A stretch of DNA of 64,000 bases, from NCBI RefSeq assembly GCF_001951155.1, contig NZ_CP016359.1, forward strand, positions 124,001 through 188,000. Reading direction: 5' to 3'. The position numbers and the translations under genes are program-made. The number at the start of each line of letters is the position of its first letter. The stretch's first letter is position 1. Shown piece by piece: positions 9,532-17,713 of this stretch. The stretch is from Christiangramia flava JLT2011. Lineage in GTDB: Bacteria; Bacteroidota; Bacteroidia; Flavobacteriales; Flavobacteriaceae. Below the pieces are notes generated by a model. That model made no database searches. It was not told the origin of the DNA and saw nothing but the letters and a program-made list of their open reading frames with translations.

Positions 9532-10539
9532 CTAAATTTCCGAAGACTCTAAATGCACAATTGTTGTTTCAATGATGACCTCTTCGAATTTGCCTGGTGT
9601 ACTCCTGCCATCCAGTCTGTTCTGAAGTAGTTGCAGTGCCGTGGAACCCAGATCTCGAGGATGTTGCTCGATATAGCTCAGTGATGGTGTTAGGAATTCC
9701 GCGACCTCTTTACTGATATAGCCCATCAATTTTAGATCATTCGGGATCTTCAAATCATTTTCATAGGCAATGCGCGCGGCCATTAGGGAACTTTCAAAAT
9801 CAGTGCACAAAAGCGCTTCTACGCCATCCTGTATCAATAAATCCTGAATCTTCTCTTTTAACACGTTCGGCCTGGAGCTGGCGGCAATAAAAGGTTTTTC
9901 AGTTTTGGAAAGTGCTGATTCATAGCCTTGAATTCGAGATTTACCAACACCCAAATGATGAATGGCCGAGGCTATCCCAATTTTCTTCAAACCTTTTGAC
10001 TTAAAATAGCCTGTCGCTTCAAAAAAACTTTTTTCATCATCCACCCCTACTTTGTCTGCAGGTATACTCACATTAATCCGGTCATACATAACTACAGGAA
10101 TATCATATTCCACCAAATTAAATAGATGGTCATAATCCCTTTTTCTTTGAGTTTCTTCGGAAACCGCTATCAATACGCCATCTACAAATCCAGCCGTGAG
10201 CAAATCACAGATCTGCTTTTCCCTGCCATACGACTCATTAGAAATATAAGTAATAACCTGAAGGTCATACTTCTGGGCTTCGGCTTCTATCCCCGAAAGT
10301 ACCCTGGCGAAGAAACTGTTCGAAATATTCGGGATCACTACACCTACAGTTCCGGTTTTACTCTTTTTGAGATTTACTGCAACGGGATTTGGCTTGTAAT
10401 TATGAAGTTTTGCCAGTTCCTTAACCCTCTCAGCTGTCTTCGGACTAATCTCCGGGCTGTCATTTAGAGCTTTCGAAACGGTTGAAACCGAAACGTTCAG
10501 CAATTTCGCAAGTTCTTTGAGGGTGATTTTACTTTTCAT
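9532..10539 (-). CDS. LacI-family transcriptional regulator
   Basis: 335-aa repressor/activator of the LacI/GalR type. The N-terminal helix-turn-helix reads ITLKELAKLLNVSVSTVSKALN, followed by the hinge region near KPNPVAVNLKKSKTGTVGVVIP and a periplasmic-binding-protein-like sugar-sensing domain to the end. The effector is unknown. It lies just upstream of the polysaccharide operon in the same direction with a gap of 93 bases, and flavobacterial LacI proteins often control sugar use, so the neighbouring operon is a possible but unproven target. Confidence 0.92.
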   Translation of the reverse strand: MKSKITLKELAKLLNVSVSTVSKALNDSPEISPKTAERVKELAKLHNYKPNPVAVNLKKSKTGTVGVVIPNISNSFFARVLSGIEAEAQKYDLQVITYISNESYGREKQICDLLTAGFVDGVLIAVSEETQRKRDYDHLFNLVEYDIPVVMYDRINVSIPADKVGVDDEKSFFEATGYFKSKGLKKIGIASAIHHLGVGKSRIQGYESALSKTEKPFIAASSRPNVLKEKIQDLLIQDGVEALLCTDFESSLMAARIAYENDLKIPNDLKLMGYISKEVAEFLTPSLSYIEQHPRDLGSTALQLLQNRLDGRSTPGKFEEVIIETTIVHLESSEI

Positions 10540-10639
10540 AGCCTGGTAAAATATTTATATCCGAAGTCATCTTTTTCCGCAAAATAATTCAAAATTAGCG
10601 CTTTTCCCACAGATGATTCTATTTTTACAAAAACTAATC

Positions 10640-10774
10640 ATGGAATTTCTTCGCAAACACTGGTTATATATTCTCGCCGCCTTGATCACAATAATCGGCC
10701 TGGTAACGGGCTGGTATTTTTTCCTGTTATTAGTGATTCCGCTAAGTTTGGGGAATTCCAAAAAACCGTGGTAA
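10640..10774 (+). CDS. Small membrane protein, unknown function
   Basis: A 44-codon frame from the ATG at 10640 to a TAA at 10772-10774. The product begins MEFLRKHWLYILAALITI, continues with a second hydrophobic stretch containing YFFLLLVIPLSLG, and ends NSKKPW. It would form one long or two short membrane helices with positive residues at both ends. The start lies between the divergent LacI gene and the next forward gene. The strong hydrophobic pattern and clean ends support a real gene, but I know no function. Confidence 0.5.
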   Translation: MEFLRKHWLYILAALITIIGLVTGWYFFLLLVIPLSLGNSKKPW

Positions 10775-10815
10775 CTACCGTCATTGTTGAGTTAAACTTA
10801 TCCTAAACCTAGTAG

Positions 10816-10823
10816 TATCTTTG
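10816..10823 (+). promoter_or_regulatory. Candidate -7 box
   Basis: TATCTTTG, an exact TAnnTTTG match, 47 bases before the ATG at 10871. TTG triplets lie at 10784-10789, slightly farther than the usual 19-21 base spacing. Confidence 0.5.
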
Positions 10824-10870
10824 GCTATCAGAGTGCTTCGTAGTAATTTAAATTCTAAAAATTTTACAAA

Positions 10871-11191
10871 ATGAAAGATTACGGAACACTATCACAAGCT
10901 ATAAACAAACTGAAGCTGGAAGAAGGTTACGAACACGATTTCAACCTTCTTGACGAAAAAATCGAACTGAAATCAAAAAAAGAGACTTTTGGTGTAGAAG
11001 AGTTTGAAGTAGACAAAGTCCTACGCTTCGAAGGCATGAGCAATCCAGATGACAATGCCATTTTATACGCCATCACAACGACCAATGGTAGAAAAGGGGT
11101 TTTAACTGATGGATACGGAATCTCCAGCGGACAGGTTTCTAAAAAAATGTTGGAAAAACTGGATCTGAAAGATCATCGACCAATCAATTAA
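10871..11191 (+). CDS. Conserved small Bacteroidetes protein (often labelled PRPP synthetase)
   Basis: 106-aa soluble protein with the conserved stretch VDKVLRFEGMSNPDDNAILY followed by NGRKGVLTDGYG. I recognise this as a small family found in Bacteroidetes that databases often call phosphoribosylpyrophosphate synthetase. At about 100 aa it has neither the length nor the PRPP-binding loop of a real Prs enzyme, so that name is almost surely wrong. Function unknown. It has its own -7 box and is followed by dps, which also has one. Confidence 0.8.
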   Translation: MKDYGTLSQAINKLKLEEGYEHDFNLLDEKIELKSKKETFGVEEFEVDKVLRFEGMSNPDDNAILYAITTTNGRKGVLTDGYGISSGQVSKKMLEKLDLKDHRPIN

Positions 11192-11250
11192 TCCGAAGTT
11201 AATATTGTATTAAAACAGGTTGTTTCCTTTAGAAACAGTCAAAACTATTG

Positions 11251-11258
11251 TATTTTTG
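11251..11258 (+). promoter_or_regulatory. Candidate -7 box for dps
   Basis: TATTTTTG, an exact TAnnTTTG match, 32 bases before the dps ATG. The region about 20 bases upstream (near 11224-11231) has TTTCC/TTTAG, a weak -33 candidate. Confidence 0.5.
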
Positions 11259-11290
11259 TATAGTAAATTAAAAATCAATAAATAAAAGCT

Positions 11291-11788
11291 ATGAACTACT
11301 TAGGATTAAATACTGATAAGACAAAATCTACTGTGGAACAGTTGAATGTCCTGCTTGCCGATTATCATTTATACTATCAAAAACTGCGAAATTTTCATTG
11401 GAATGTGATCGGAAAAAATTTCTTTGACCTTCATGAAAAGTTTGAAGAATTGTATGAAGATGCGAAAATAAAGGTAGACGAAATTGCTGAAAGGATTCTT
11501 ACATTAAGATACCAACCAACCAGCAACCTCAGCGATTACCTTAAAATGTCTAATTTGGAAGAGTCCAAATCAGAACTTTCAGATTATGAAATGATCGAAA
11601 TTTTACTGGAAGATCACGGCGCTATCCTGAAACAAATGCGCCAGGTTGTTAAGACCGCTGATGATGCCGGTGATGAGGGAACCATTGATCTTATTGGTGC
11701 GTACATCCGAGAACTTGAAAAAACAAGCTGGATGTTAGATGCATGGAAAATGAAAACGAAAGAGGTACATACACCAGCAACAAAATAA
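11291..11788 (+). CDS. dps: Dps-family ferritin-like DNA-protection protein
   Basis: 165-aa Dps protein. The ferroxidase signature LRNFHWNVIGKNFFDLHEKF, then EELYEDAKIKVDEIAERI, carries the His, Asp and Glu ligands shared across the dodecamer interface. It stores iron and uses hydrogen peroxide to oxidise it, which protects DNA during oxidative stress and starvation. It has its own -7 box and stands 10 bases before the mscS gene, so the two may be co-transcribed as stress genes. Confidence 0.95.
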   Translation: MNYLGLNTDKTKSTVEQLNVLLADYHLYYQKLRNFHWNVIGKNFFDLHEKFEELYEDAKIKVDEIAERILTLRYQPTSNLSDYLKMSNLEESKSELSDYEMIEILLEDHGAILKQMRQVVKTADDAGDEGTIDLIGAYIRELEKTSWMLDAWKMKTKEVHTPATK

Positions 11789-11798
11789 TCTATCCCTT

Positions 11799-12677
11799 AT
11801 GATTTTAAAATTCGATATTCAGGAATCTATTAAGGGAATATGGGAAAAATTAGGCGGATGGCTGGATACTTTAATCCTGAATCTGCCTAATTTTTTATTG
11901 GCGATAATCGTATTTATCGCCTTTATTTTTATAGCCCGATACGCCGGTAAATTGTTTGACAGGGTTTTCAGAAAACAGATCAAACAAGACTCTATTCGTT
12001 TGATGGCCGTTAAAGTGCTGAAAGCGATCATCATTTTAATTGGCTTTTTTATTGCCCTGGGACTGCTGAATCTGGACAAAGTATTGACTTCGGTACTTGC
12101 TGGTGCCGGTGTGGTTGGTCTCGCTATTGGTCTGGCACTTCAGGGGACTTTGAACAACACCTTTTCCGGTGTGATCCTGAGTTTTCTTCCGGAACTCCAA
12201 ATTGGTGACTGGGTGGAAACCAATGGCTATGCAGGATCAGTTACCGAAATCAATCTGCGGAATATTGTGATCAAACAGTCAGACAATAATTATGTGGTGA
12301 TCCCTAACTCCAAAATAGTTGAGGAACCATTTAAGAATTTCACTCGAACAGCTCGTTCTCGAATTTTCGTGAATTGCGGTGTGGGTTATGAAAGCAATCT
12401 GGAAATGGTCGAAAAACTGACTTTAGAAACGATTCGAGATAATTTCCCGCAACGAGGTAACGAAGAAGTAGAATTCATGTATACCGGTTTTGGGGACAGT
12501 TCCATCAATTACGTGGTTCGATTCTGGGCAGATGTAACCAAGAACCGCGATATTCTTGTTGCCCAGCATAAGGCAATTATTGAGATCAAAAAGGCTTACG
12601 ACGCTCAGGGAGTCAATATTCCATTCCCTATTAGAACGATCGATTTCAAGAATTCTCTTAACCTGAATAAAGAATAG
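11799..12677 (+). CDS. mscS: Small-conductance mechanosensitive channel (MscS family)
   Basis: 292-aa MscS-type channel of the inner membrane, close to E. coli MscS in length (286 aa). Three hydrophobic helices lie in the first 130 residues; the pore helix is the Gly/Ala-rich VLAGAGVVGLAIGLALQGTL. The beta domain follows at LPELQIGDWVETNGYAGSV and NYVVIPNSKI. It opens when the membrane is stretched by a drop in outside osmolarity. A strong terminator follows 20 bases after the stop. Confidence 0.95.
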   Translation: MILKFDIQESIKGIWEKLGGWLDTLILNLPNFLLAIIVFIAFIFIARYAGKLFDRVFRKQIKQDSIRLMAVKVLKAIIILIGFFIALGLLNLDKVLTSVLAGAGVVGLAIGLALQGTLNNTFSGVILSFLPELQIGDWVETNGYAGSVTEINLRNIVIKQSDNNYVVIPNSKIVEEPFKNFTRTARSRIFVNCGVGYESNLEMVEKLTLETIRDNFPQRGNEEVEFMYTGFGDSSINYVVRFWADVTKNRDILVAQHKAIIEIKKAYDAQGVNIPFPIRTIDFKNSLNLNKE

Positions 12678-12696
12678 CAACATTATTCTGAATACT

Positions 12697-12724
12697 AAAA
12701 AAGCCGGCAATTTGCCGGCTTTTT
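12697..12724. terminator. Bidirectional intrinsic terminator
   Basis: GCCGGCAA and TTGCCGGC arms at 12703-12719 flanked by A and T runs. It lies between the stops of convergent mscS and the large phosphoesterase gene and can serve both. Confidence 0.88.
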
Positions 12725-12745
12725 CATTTTTATAAATTAGTATTA

Positions 12746-15700
12746 TCAAAATTTCAATCCAACTCCGGCGGTTAATCTAGCTCCTTCACTTCCGGTGAAA
12801 ACACTCAGACTACCCTGGATAGCGTCTGCCGAATTGATCCAGAAACCACCACCGTAACTGTCGTGCCACAACTTACTATGCTGATCCTGTGCCCACACTC
12901 TACCAATATCGTATCCTCCGTAGACTCCTAGTTGAAATGGCAGAAAACTTGTTTTCACAGTATCAAAGCTATATCGCAGATCGGCTCCGGTTCCAAAAGA
13001 ACTTTTACCCGAGTAACGCTCAAAACGATAGCCGCGTAAACCTGAATCAGCTCCAAGGGTGGCAGCCTGATAAAATTCATAATCTGTCCCTATATTAATA
13101 TGCGCGTCAACTCTAGTTTTCAATACCAGTTTCCGATTCCTGGTAAGCGCATTATAGAATCCCATGTATGGTTTAAAATATCCAAAGGTTTGAGAAGGGT
13201 CTGCTGTATTGATTTTACCTCCCAGATTCAATTCGAAAAGCATTCCGCGCGTAGGCGTAAGGCGATTATCGTAACTTTCATAGCGATACAGCGCATCCAG
13301 TCCCGCGAAGTATTTTCGATCGAAGAAACCAGGTGTGGCATTATCAAATCCGGTAGTAATAAAACGGTTTTCATCCTCCTGTACCTTTATTGCCTCAAAT
13401 GTGGCGCTGTACTGGAAAAAACTACCAAAAGGAGTCTTATTCCTTAAACCGGTTCTTAATTGGATCTGCTCCAGGCCAACCCTGTTATAATCAAATCCTA
13501 ATTCGTCATCATTATTCGCGGTCTCATTTCCGAAGCCAAAGAAATTATTGCTCCAGTTCGGGTTGGTGTAATTTGCCCCTGCAAACAGGTTGTATTTACC
13601 AATGATGGTAGCAAATTCAGCCTCATAATCCAGCATAAATCCGCTGGTTGCCGAATGATACCGTAATTTGAAGCTATGCTGCGAGGTAAAGGGATTTCGC
13701 TTGAACTCGTTATTCGATTTAATAAAATCAAGACCTACGGAAAGATGCTCGTCTGGATTATAGCCTAATTCCGGCAAAATAGACCCGGAAGAAAAGATCT
13801 TTTTATCCTTGTCGTAAGTATTGATCTCGTAATTATCGGTAAATCGGAAAGCAGCGTCTCCGGGATTCTTTACGGTATTTGGCAACGACCGATGATCGTA
13901 GATCTTTAAGTTTTGCCCGTTATCAATATCATATACATCATTATTCTGACCTCCGATTACTCGCACAAAAATTGGGGATCTCCCCTCACCTTTGGCAAAT
14001 ATCTGGTCGTCATCGTCCAGACCGTAGATCCAGATCTCACTGGTTTCATCTGGGTGATAGATCTTTTCACTCAGCGTTTCAGCTCTTTCTCCATCCTTGT
14101 TTCTAGTAATGGTCACTTTAGTATCGCCTTCCGGCATGCGGAGAATATCGATAAAATCATCTTTATCGGTCCCGGTCACAATCGCGAGACTTGCCAGGTG
14201 TTCGTAATAACGGGCAGCAATATTCACAATATTGTTCCGGCGCCCCTTCACATTGGCGATCAATTCTTCCGTAGTTTCTCCTCTTGTTTCCTCCGGAAGC
14301 TTGGAAAAGGCCTTCTGAATCACCTCATCGGTAATATGCTCCTGGATAAAGGCTGCCTGTTCCTTCCAGGTATCCTTCCCTACATTCTGAAGCAGCGACC
14401 GGTCTAATCCAAGTGCCGCAATGTTGAACCATTCCACGTCTTTAATATCTTCACCGTACACCGCAAACTGGTTGGCAAAACCGGTTAAAGCTCTCAATGT
14501 CCCAAAGAACGCTCCATCAAAATTGGAGAAAACCTGGTCGCGATCACGAGGCACCGGTTCAAAATGATGAATTCCTTCCGCATCTTCTACTTCAGCCCAT
14601 CTCCACTGGTCCTGGTGACGGTCCCAATCGCCAATCAACATATCAAAAATCCTAGCCCGAACATACGCTTTTTCATCCAGCACGTATTTTTCGTCCCGGC
14701 GTAAGCGTTCGATCATCCCGGCAGTACTCACAATATCATGATTGGGGCTTCCGAAGCTTTCATATCCTTTCCAGCCTTCTTCCGGCCTTTCAACCAACAT
14801 GTAAATATCATCCCCATGAATGGAATTGTATTTTCCTAGTGCCTCTTGTTTTGGCAGGTAGTAAATTTCCGGGTTGGTATGGAAAACTTCAGCGGCCTGA
14901 CTCAAATCTGGCACCGCCAGAAATCCATAAGGATGGGCGGCAGTATAAAAATCCTGGATCAGGTTTTCCGCGACAGTATTATCGAGTTTATTATCTACGG
15001 GCTGATTTTTAAAAGCCACATTCTGAAGAAAACGCAGCGCATCTTTTCGAACCCTGCGCAAATTATATTCGCGGCCCAGGCTGTCTTTCAATCGCAGTGA
15101 AACTGTCTGATGTCCGCCACCTTCCCGAACCACACTTAAACCACCGTGAAGTGTATCAAGGTCGGCAGTGGGAAGCGTAACTTTCGTAGCATACAATTTT
15201 CGATATCGCTCTCCCCAAACAGTTTTATGAACCGGACTTTTATCGGTTTCTTCTTCGGAATAAATTGAAGTAGTAAAAGTTGGCGGAAATGAATCTGGAT
15301 ACGTCTTCATTTCATATGGAACCGGAGTTTCCAAAACTTCTTTCTGATAGAGCAATTTCGGCTTATTATCTTCATTCCCGTAATAACTTACCCAGGAAGA
15401 ACCATCAGTAAAAATATCTAAAACCACGAAGCCCTGGCCATTGTACGCGAAATATCCATCGTTGCTCAAAGTAGCGTAAGTAGCCTTGGATCCTGCTCCT
15501 GAGACCACCTGTTTCACACTGTCGTGTTCAATATATTGTAAAGAATGCTCGTGACCGGAAACAAAAACTAGTCGGCCATTTGAAGTGTTTGCGATCGCTG
15601 AAATACGATCGGCGAGCGATTTGTAACGGTTATTTTGTGCATCCTGAATGGATACTCCACCGGTAGTTCTAATCAAGGTAGCTAGTGAGCCAAGAATTGG

Positions 15701-16471
15701 TACAGGAATTTTTTTCTGGGAGGGATATAAATGCCTGTCAAAACTATATTGCCCGCCGTGAATTCCGTTAGTGTAAACCGGGTGATGCAGGGCGACCACT
15801 ACTGTTTTATTCTGATTCTTCTTGATTTCAGATTCCAACTCGAGAAACATTGCTTCACGGGTCTTGATCTGGTCACAATTGTCATTAATGGTTGGGTTCT
15901 TATCCCAATCTTCCAGGTACCACTGGCTATCAATAACCAATAACTGGATATTTTCAGATACATCGATCGATTCAAATCCGCAGGGAATTTCCGGAGACCA
16001 TACCAGAGAATCCCCAAAACTTTCCTTCAGGTAATCTCGCTGTCTTTTCAAACCGTCTATCCTTTCATTATACCAGCCATGATTCCCAGGAATAAAGATC
16101 ACATGCCCATCATAGCCTTCAATGGCATCGAGCTGTGCATCCATTCGATATTCGGCTTCTTCCCGTTCCGTAGAACCATTATCAGGCGGCATGCCATCTG
16201 GATAGATATTATCCCCAAGGAAAATAGTGTAATTCTGAGGTTTGTTCACAGAGTCCAGAAATCTTTTGAAAGCGATGAGCCCGGCAGAACTTCCTCCAGG
16301 CGGTGAATAACCGGCATCACCAATTAAATAAAATGATTTCTCAATAGTCTTATTTTCAGGATAACCGAAATCTTTTTCAGGCTCGCCATCACGGTAGCGA
16401 GGATGAACGGTCACGCAAGAAATAATCGATGAAAAAAGCAGTAGGGAGACAAAAAGTTTTAAGTTTTTCAT
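12746..16471 (-). CDS. Large outer-membrane lipoprotein: metallophosphoesterase, kinase-like middle region, C-terminal barrel
   Basis: 1241 aa. The signal peptide ends in a lipobox (SSIISC, Cys 19). Residues about 48-330 form a calcineurin/purple-acid-phosphatase-like domain: GDAGYSPPGG, LGDNIYPDG, PGNHGWYN, LHHPVYTNG and SGHEHS are the metal-binding blocks. Residues about 910-1241 look like an Omp85/surface-antigen beta-barrel and end in GVGLKF with a terminal Phe. In between, about 420-700, two blocks (IGDWDRHQDQW near 614-625 and RDRDQVFSNFDG near 641-652) resemble the catalytic and metal loops of atypical kinases such as HipA, CotH or Fam20. Similar long phosphoesterases occur in Bacteroidetes; the substrate is unknown. 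It stands alone with a terminator downstream. Confidence 0.85.
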   Translation of the reverse strand: MKNLKLFVSLLLFSSIISCVTVHPRYRDGEPEKDFGYPENKTIEKSFYLIGDAGYSPPGGSSAGLIAFKRFLDSVNKPQNYTIFLGDNIYPDGMPPDNGSTEREEAEYRMDAQLDAIEGYDGHVIFIPGNHGWYNERIDGLKRQRDYLKESFGDSLVWSPEIPCGFESIDVSENIQLLVIDSQWYLEDWDKNPTINDNCDQIKTREAMFLELESEIKKNQNKTVVVALHHPVYTNGIHGGQYSFDRHLYPSQKKIPVPILGSLATLIRTTGGVSIQDAQNNRYKSLADRISAIANTSNGRLVFVSGHEHSLQYIEHDSVKQVVSGAGSKATYATLSNDGYFAYNGQGFVVLDIFTDGSSWVSYYGNEDNKPKLLYQKEVLETPVPYEMKTYPDSFPPTFTTSIYSEEETDKSPVHKTVWGERYRKLYATKVTLPTADLDTLHGGLSVVREGGGHQTVSLRLKDSLGREYNLRRVRKDALRFLQNVAFKNQPVDNKLDNTVAENLIQDFYTAAHPYGFLAVPDLSQAAEVFHTNPEIYYLPKQEALGKYNSIHGDDIYMLVERPEEGWKGYESFGSPNHDIVSTAGMIERLRRDEKYVLDEKAYVRARIFDMLIGDWDRHQDQWRWAEVEDAEGIHHFEPVPRDRDQVFSNFDGAFFGTLRALTGFANQFAVYGEDIKDVEWFNIAALGLDRSLLQNVGKDTWKEQAAFIQEHITDEVIQKAFSKLPEETRGETTEELIANVKGRRNNIVNIAARYYEHLASLAIVTGTDKDDFIDILRMPEGDTKVTITRNKDGERAETLSEKIYHPDETSEIWIYGLDDDDQIFAKGEGRSPIFVRVIGGQNNDVYDIDNGQNLKIYDHRSLPNTVKNPGDAAFRFTDNYEINTYDKDKKIFSSGSILPELGYNPDEHLSVGLDFIKSNNEFKRNPFTSQHSFKLRYHSATSGFMLDYEAEFATIIGKYNLFAGANYTNPNWSNNFFGFGNETANNDDELGFDYNRVGLEQIQLRTGLRNKTPFGSFFQYSATFEAIKVQEDENRFITTGFDNATPGFFDRKYFAGLDALYRYESYDNRLTPTRGMLFELNLGGKINTADPSQTFGYFKPYMGFYNALTRNRKLVLKTRVDAHINIGTDYEFYQAATLGADSGLRGYRFERYSGKSSFGTGADLRYSFDTVKTSFLPFQLGVYGGYDIGRVWAQDQHSKLWHDSYGGGFWINSADAIQGSLSVFTGSEGARLTAGVGLKF

Positions 16472-16528
16472 AAAGATTTTTGGTCAATATTTTTTGTACT
16501 TTGGCTTAGCAAAACAAGAATCTTCAGT

Positions 16529-17713
16529 ATGAACAACCTCGTTGAGAAAGCCGATAAATTTGTCGAAGAACTATTTAAAGAAAAGCTGCCAAACACCTTT
16601 ATATATCACAATTACCAGCATACACAGCGAGTGGTTAAAAGTACTAAAGAATTGATCGATAAGTCTGAAATTAATGTTAAAGACGAGGAGGCGCTTATGG
16701 TTGCGGCGTGGATGCATGATACTGGTTACACAAAAACATACGCCGGGCACGAAGAAGAAAGTGCTAAAATTGCTGAGAGTTTTCTTAAGGAAAATAACGC
16801 CACTCAGGAATTGATAGACCGTGTGAAAGAATTGATCCTGGCCACTAATTTCAGTTATCAGCCAAAAGATCAGGGAGAAGAGATCATTCGTGATGCCGAT
16901 TCATCCCACTTCGGAAAAGACTATTTTGGAGAAACCAGCGAGTTACTACGCCAGGAACTCGAGCTGCACCGCATCAAGACATATACCGCGACCGAATGGC
17001 TTAATGAAAATATTAAAGTCCTCACTGAGAAACACCAGTTTTATACCGATTATGCCATTAAGGAATGGGAACCGAAGAAACAGGAAAACCTTCTAGAGCT
17101 GATCGAGGCAAAAAACAAGCAGGAGAAAAAGCTGAAAAAGGAAGAGCACAAAGCCAGAATGAAGGCAAAGTATAAGAACGATAATCCGGAGAGGAGTATC
17201 CAGACGCTCTACCGTACCACGCTTCGGAACCACATTAAACTCAGTGATATTGCTGATACCAAAGCGAATATTTTACTTTCGGTTAACGCCATTATCATTT
17301 CCCTTGCGATCGCTGATATGATCCCAAAACTGGAAGCAGCTTCCAACAAACATTTAATCATACCTACCTTAGTTCTGATACTTTTCAGCGTGGCATCCAT
17401 GATCCTGTCTATTATGTCCACAAGGCCGAACGTAACTAGCGGAGAGTTCACAAAAGACCAGGTAAAAAAGAGAGAAGTAAACCTGCTTTTCTTCGGAAAT
17501 TATCACAAAATGCCATTTGGGCAGTTCAAATGGGCTATGGATGAATTGATGAAAGACAAAGATTATGTCTACGAAATGCTGACGCTGGACTTGCATAGCC
17601 TGGGAAAAGTGCTTCACCGAAAGTACATGCTGCTGCGTTTGACCTATACCGTATTCATGACCGGGATTGTCATTTCTGTATTGTCTTATATCGTCTCTTT
17701 TTACTTAATGTAG
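16529..17713 (+). CDS. HD-domain phosphohydrolase fused to a Pycsar-effector-like transmembrane module
   Basis: 394 aa. Residues about 10-170 are an HD domain with the expected ligands: YHNYQHTQRVV, then MHDTGY, then RDADSSHFG. A charged Lys/Glu linker (about 185-225) follows. Then comes the module beginning RNHIKLSDIADTKANILLSV, which I recognise as the DUF5706/Pycsar-effector (PycTM) family, with membrane helices near 246-268, 274-296 and 368-394. PycTM proteins are membrane-killing effectors switched on by cyclic UMP or CMP. Here the HD part could cut a nucleotide signal. No cyclase gene is adjacent. Its 3' end overlaps the convergent GAF-type gene by 9 bases. The upstream TACTTTGG (16497-16504) is close to, but one base short of, the -7 consensus. 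Confidence 0.85.
   Translation: MNNLVEKADKFVEELFKEKLPNTFIYHNYQHTQRVVKSTKELIDKSEINVKDEEALMVAAWMHDTGYTKTYAGHEEESAKIAESFLKENNATQELIDRVKELILATNFSYQPKDQGEEIIRDADSSHFGKDYFGETSELLRQELELHRIKTYTATEWLNENIKVLTEKHQFYTDYAIKEWEPKKQENLLELIEAKNKQEKKLKKEEHKARMKAKYKNDNPERSIQTLYRTTLRNHIKLSDIADTKANILLSVNAIIISLAIADMIPKLEAASNKHLIIPTLVLILFSVASMILSIMSTRPNVTSGEFTKDQVKKREVNLLFFGNYHKMPFGQFKWAMDELMKDKDYVYEMLTLDLHSLGKVLHRKYMLLRLTYTVFMTGIVISVLSYIVSFYLM

Noticed and set aside
10567..10761. 64-residue minus-strand frame
   Set aside because: It is opposite a better small membrane-protein frame at 10640-10774 and has no recognisable features.
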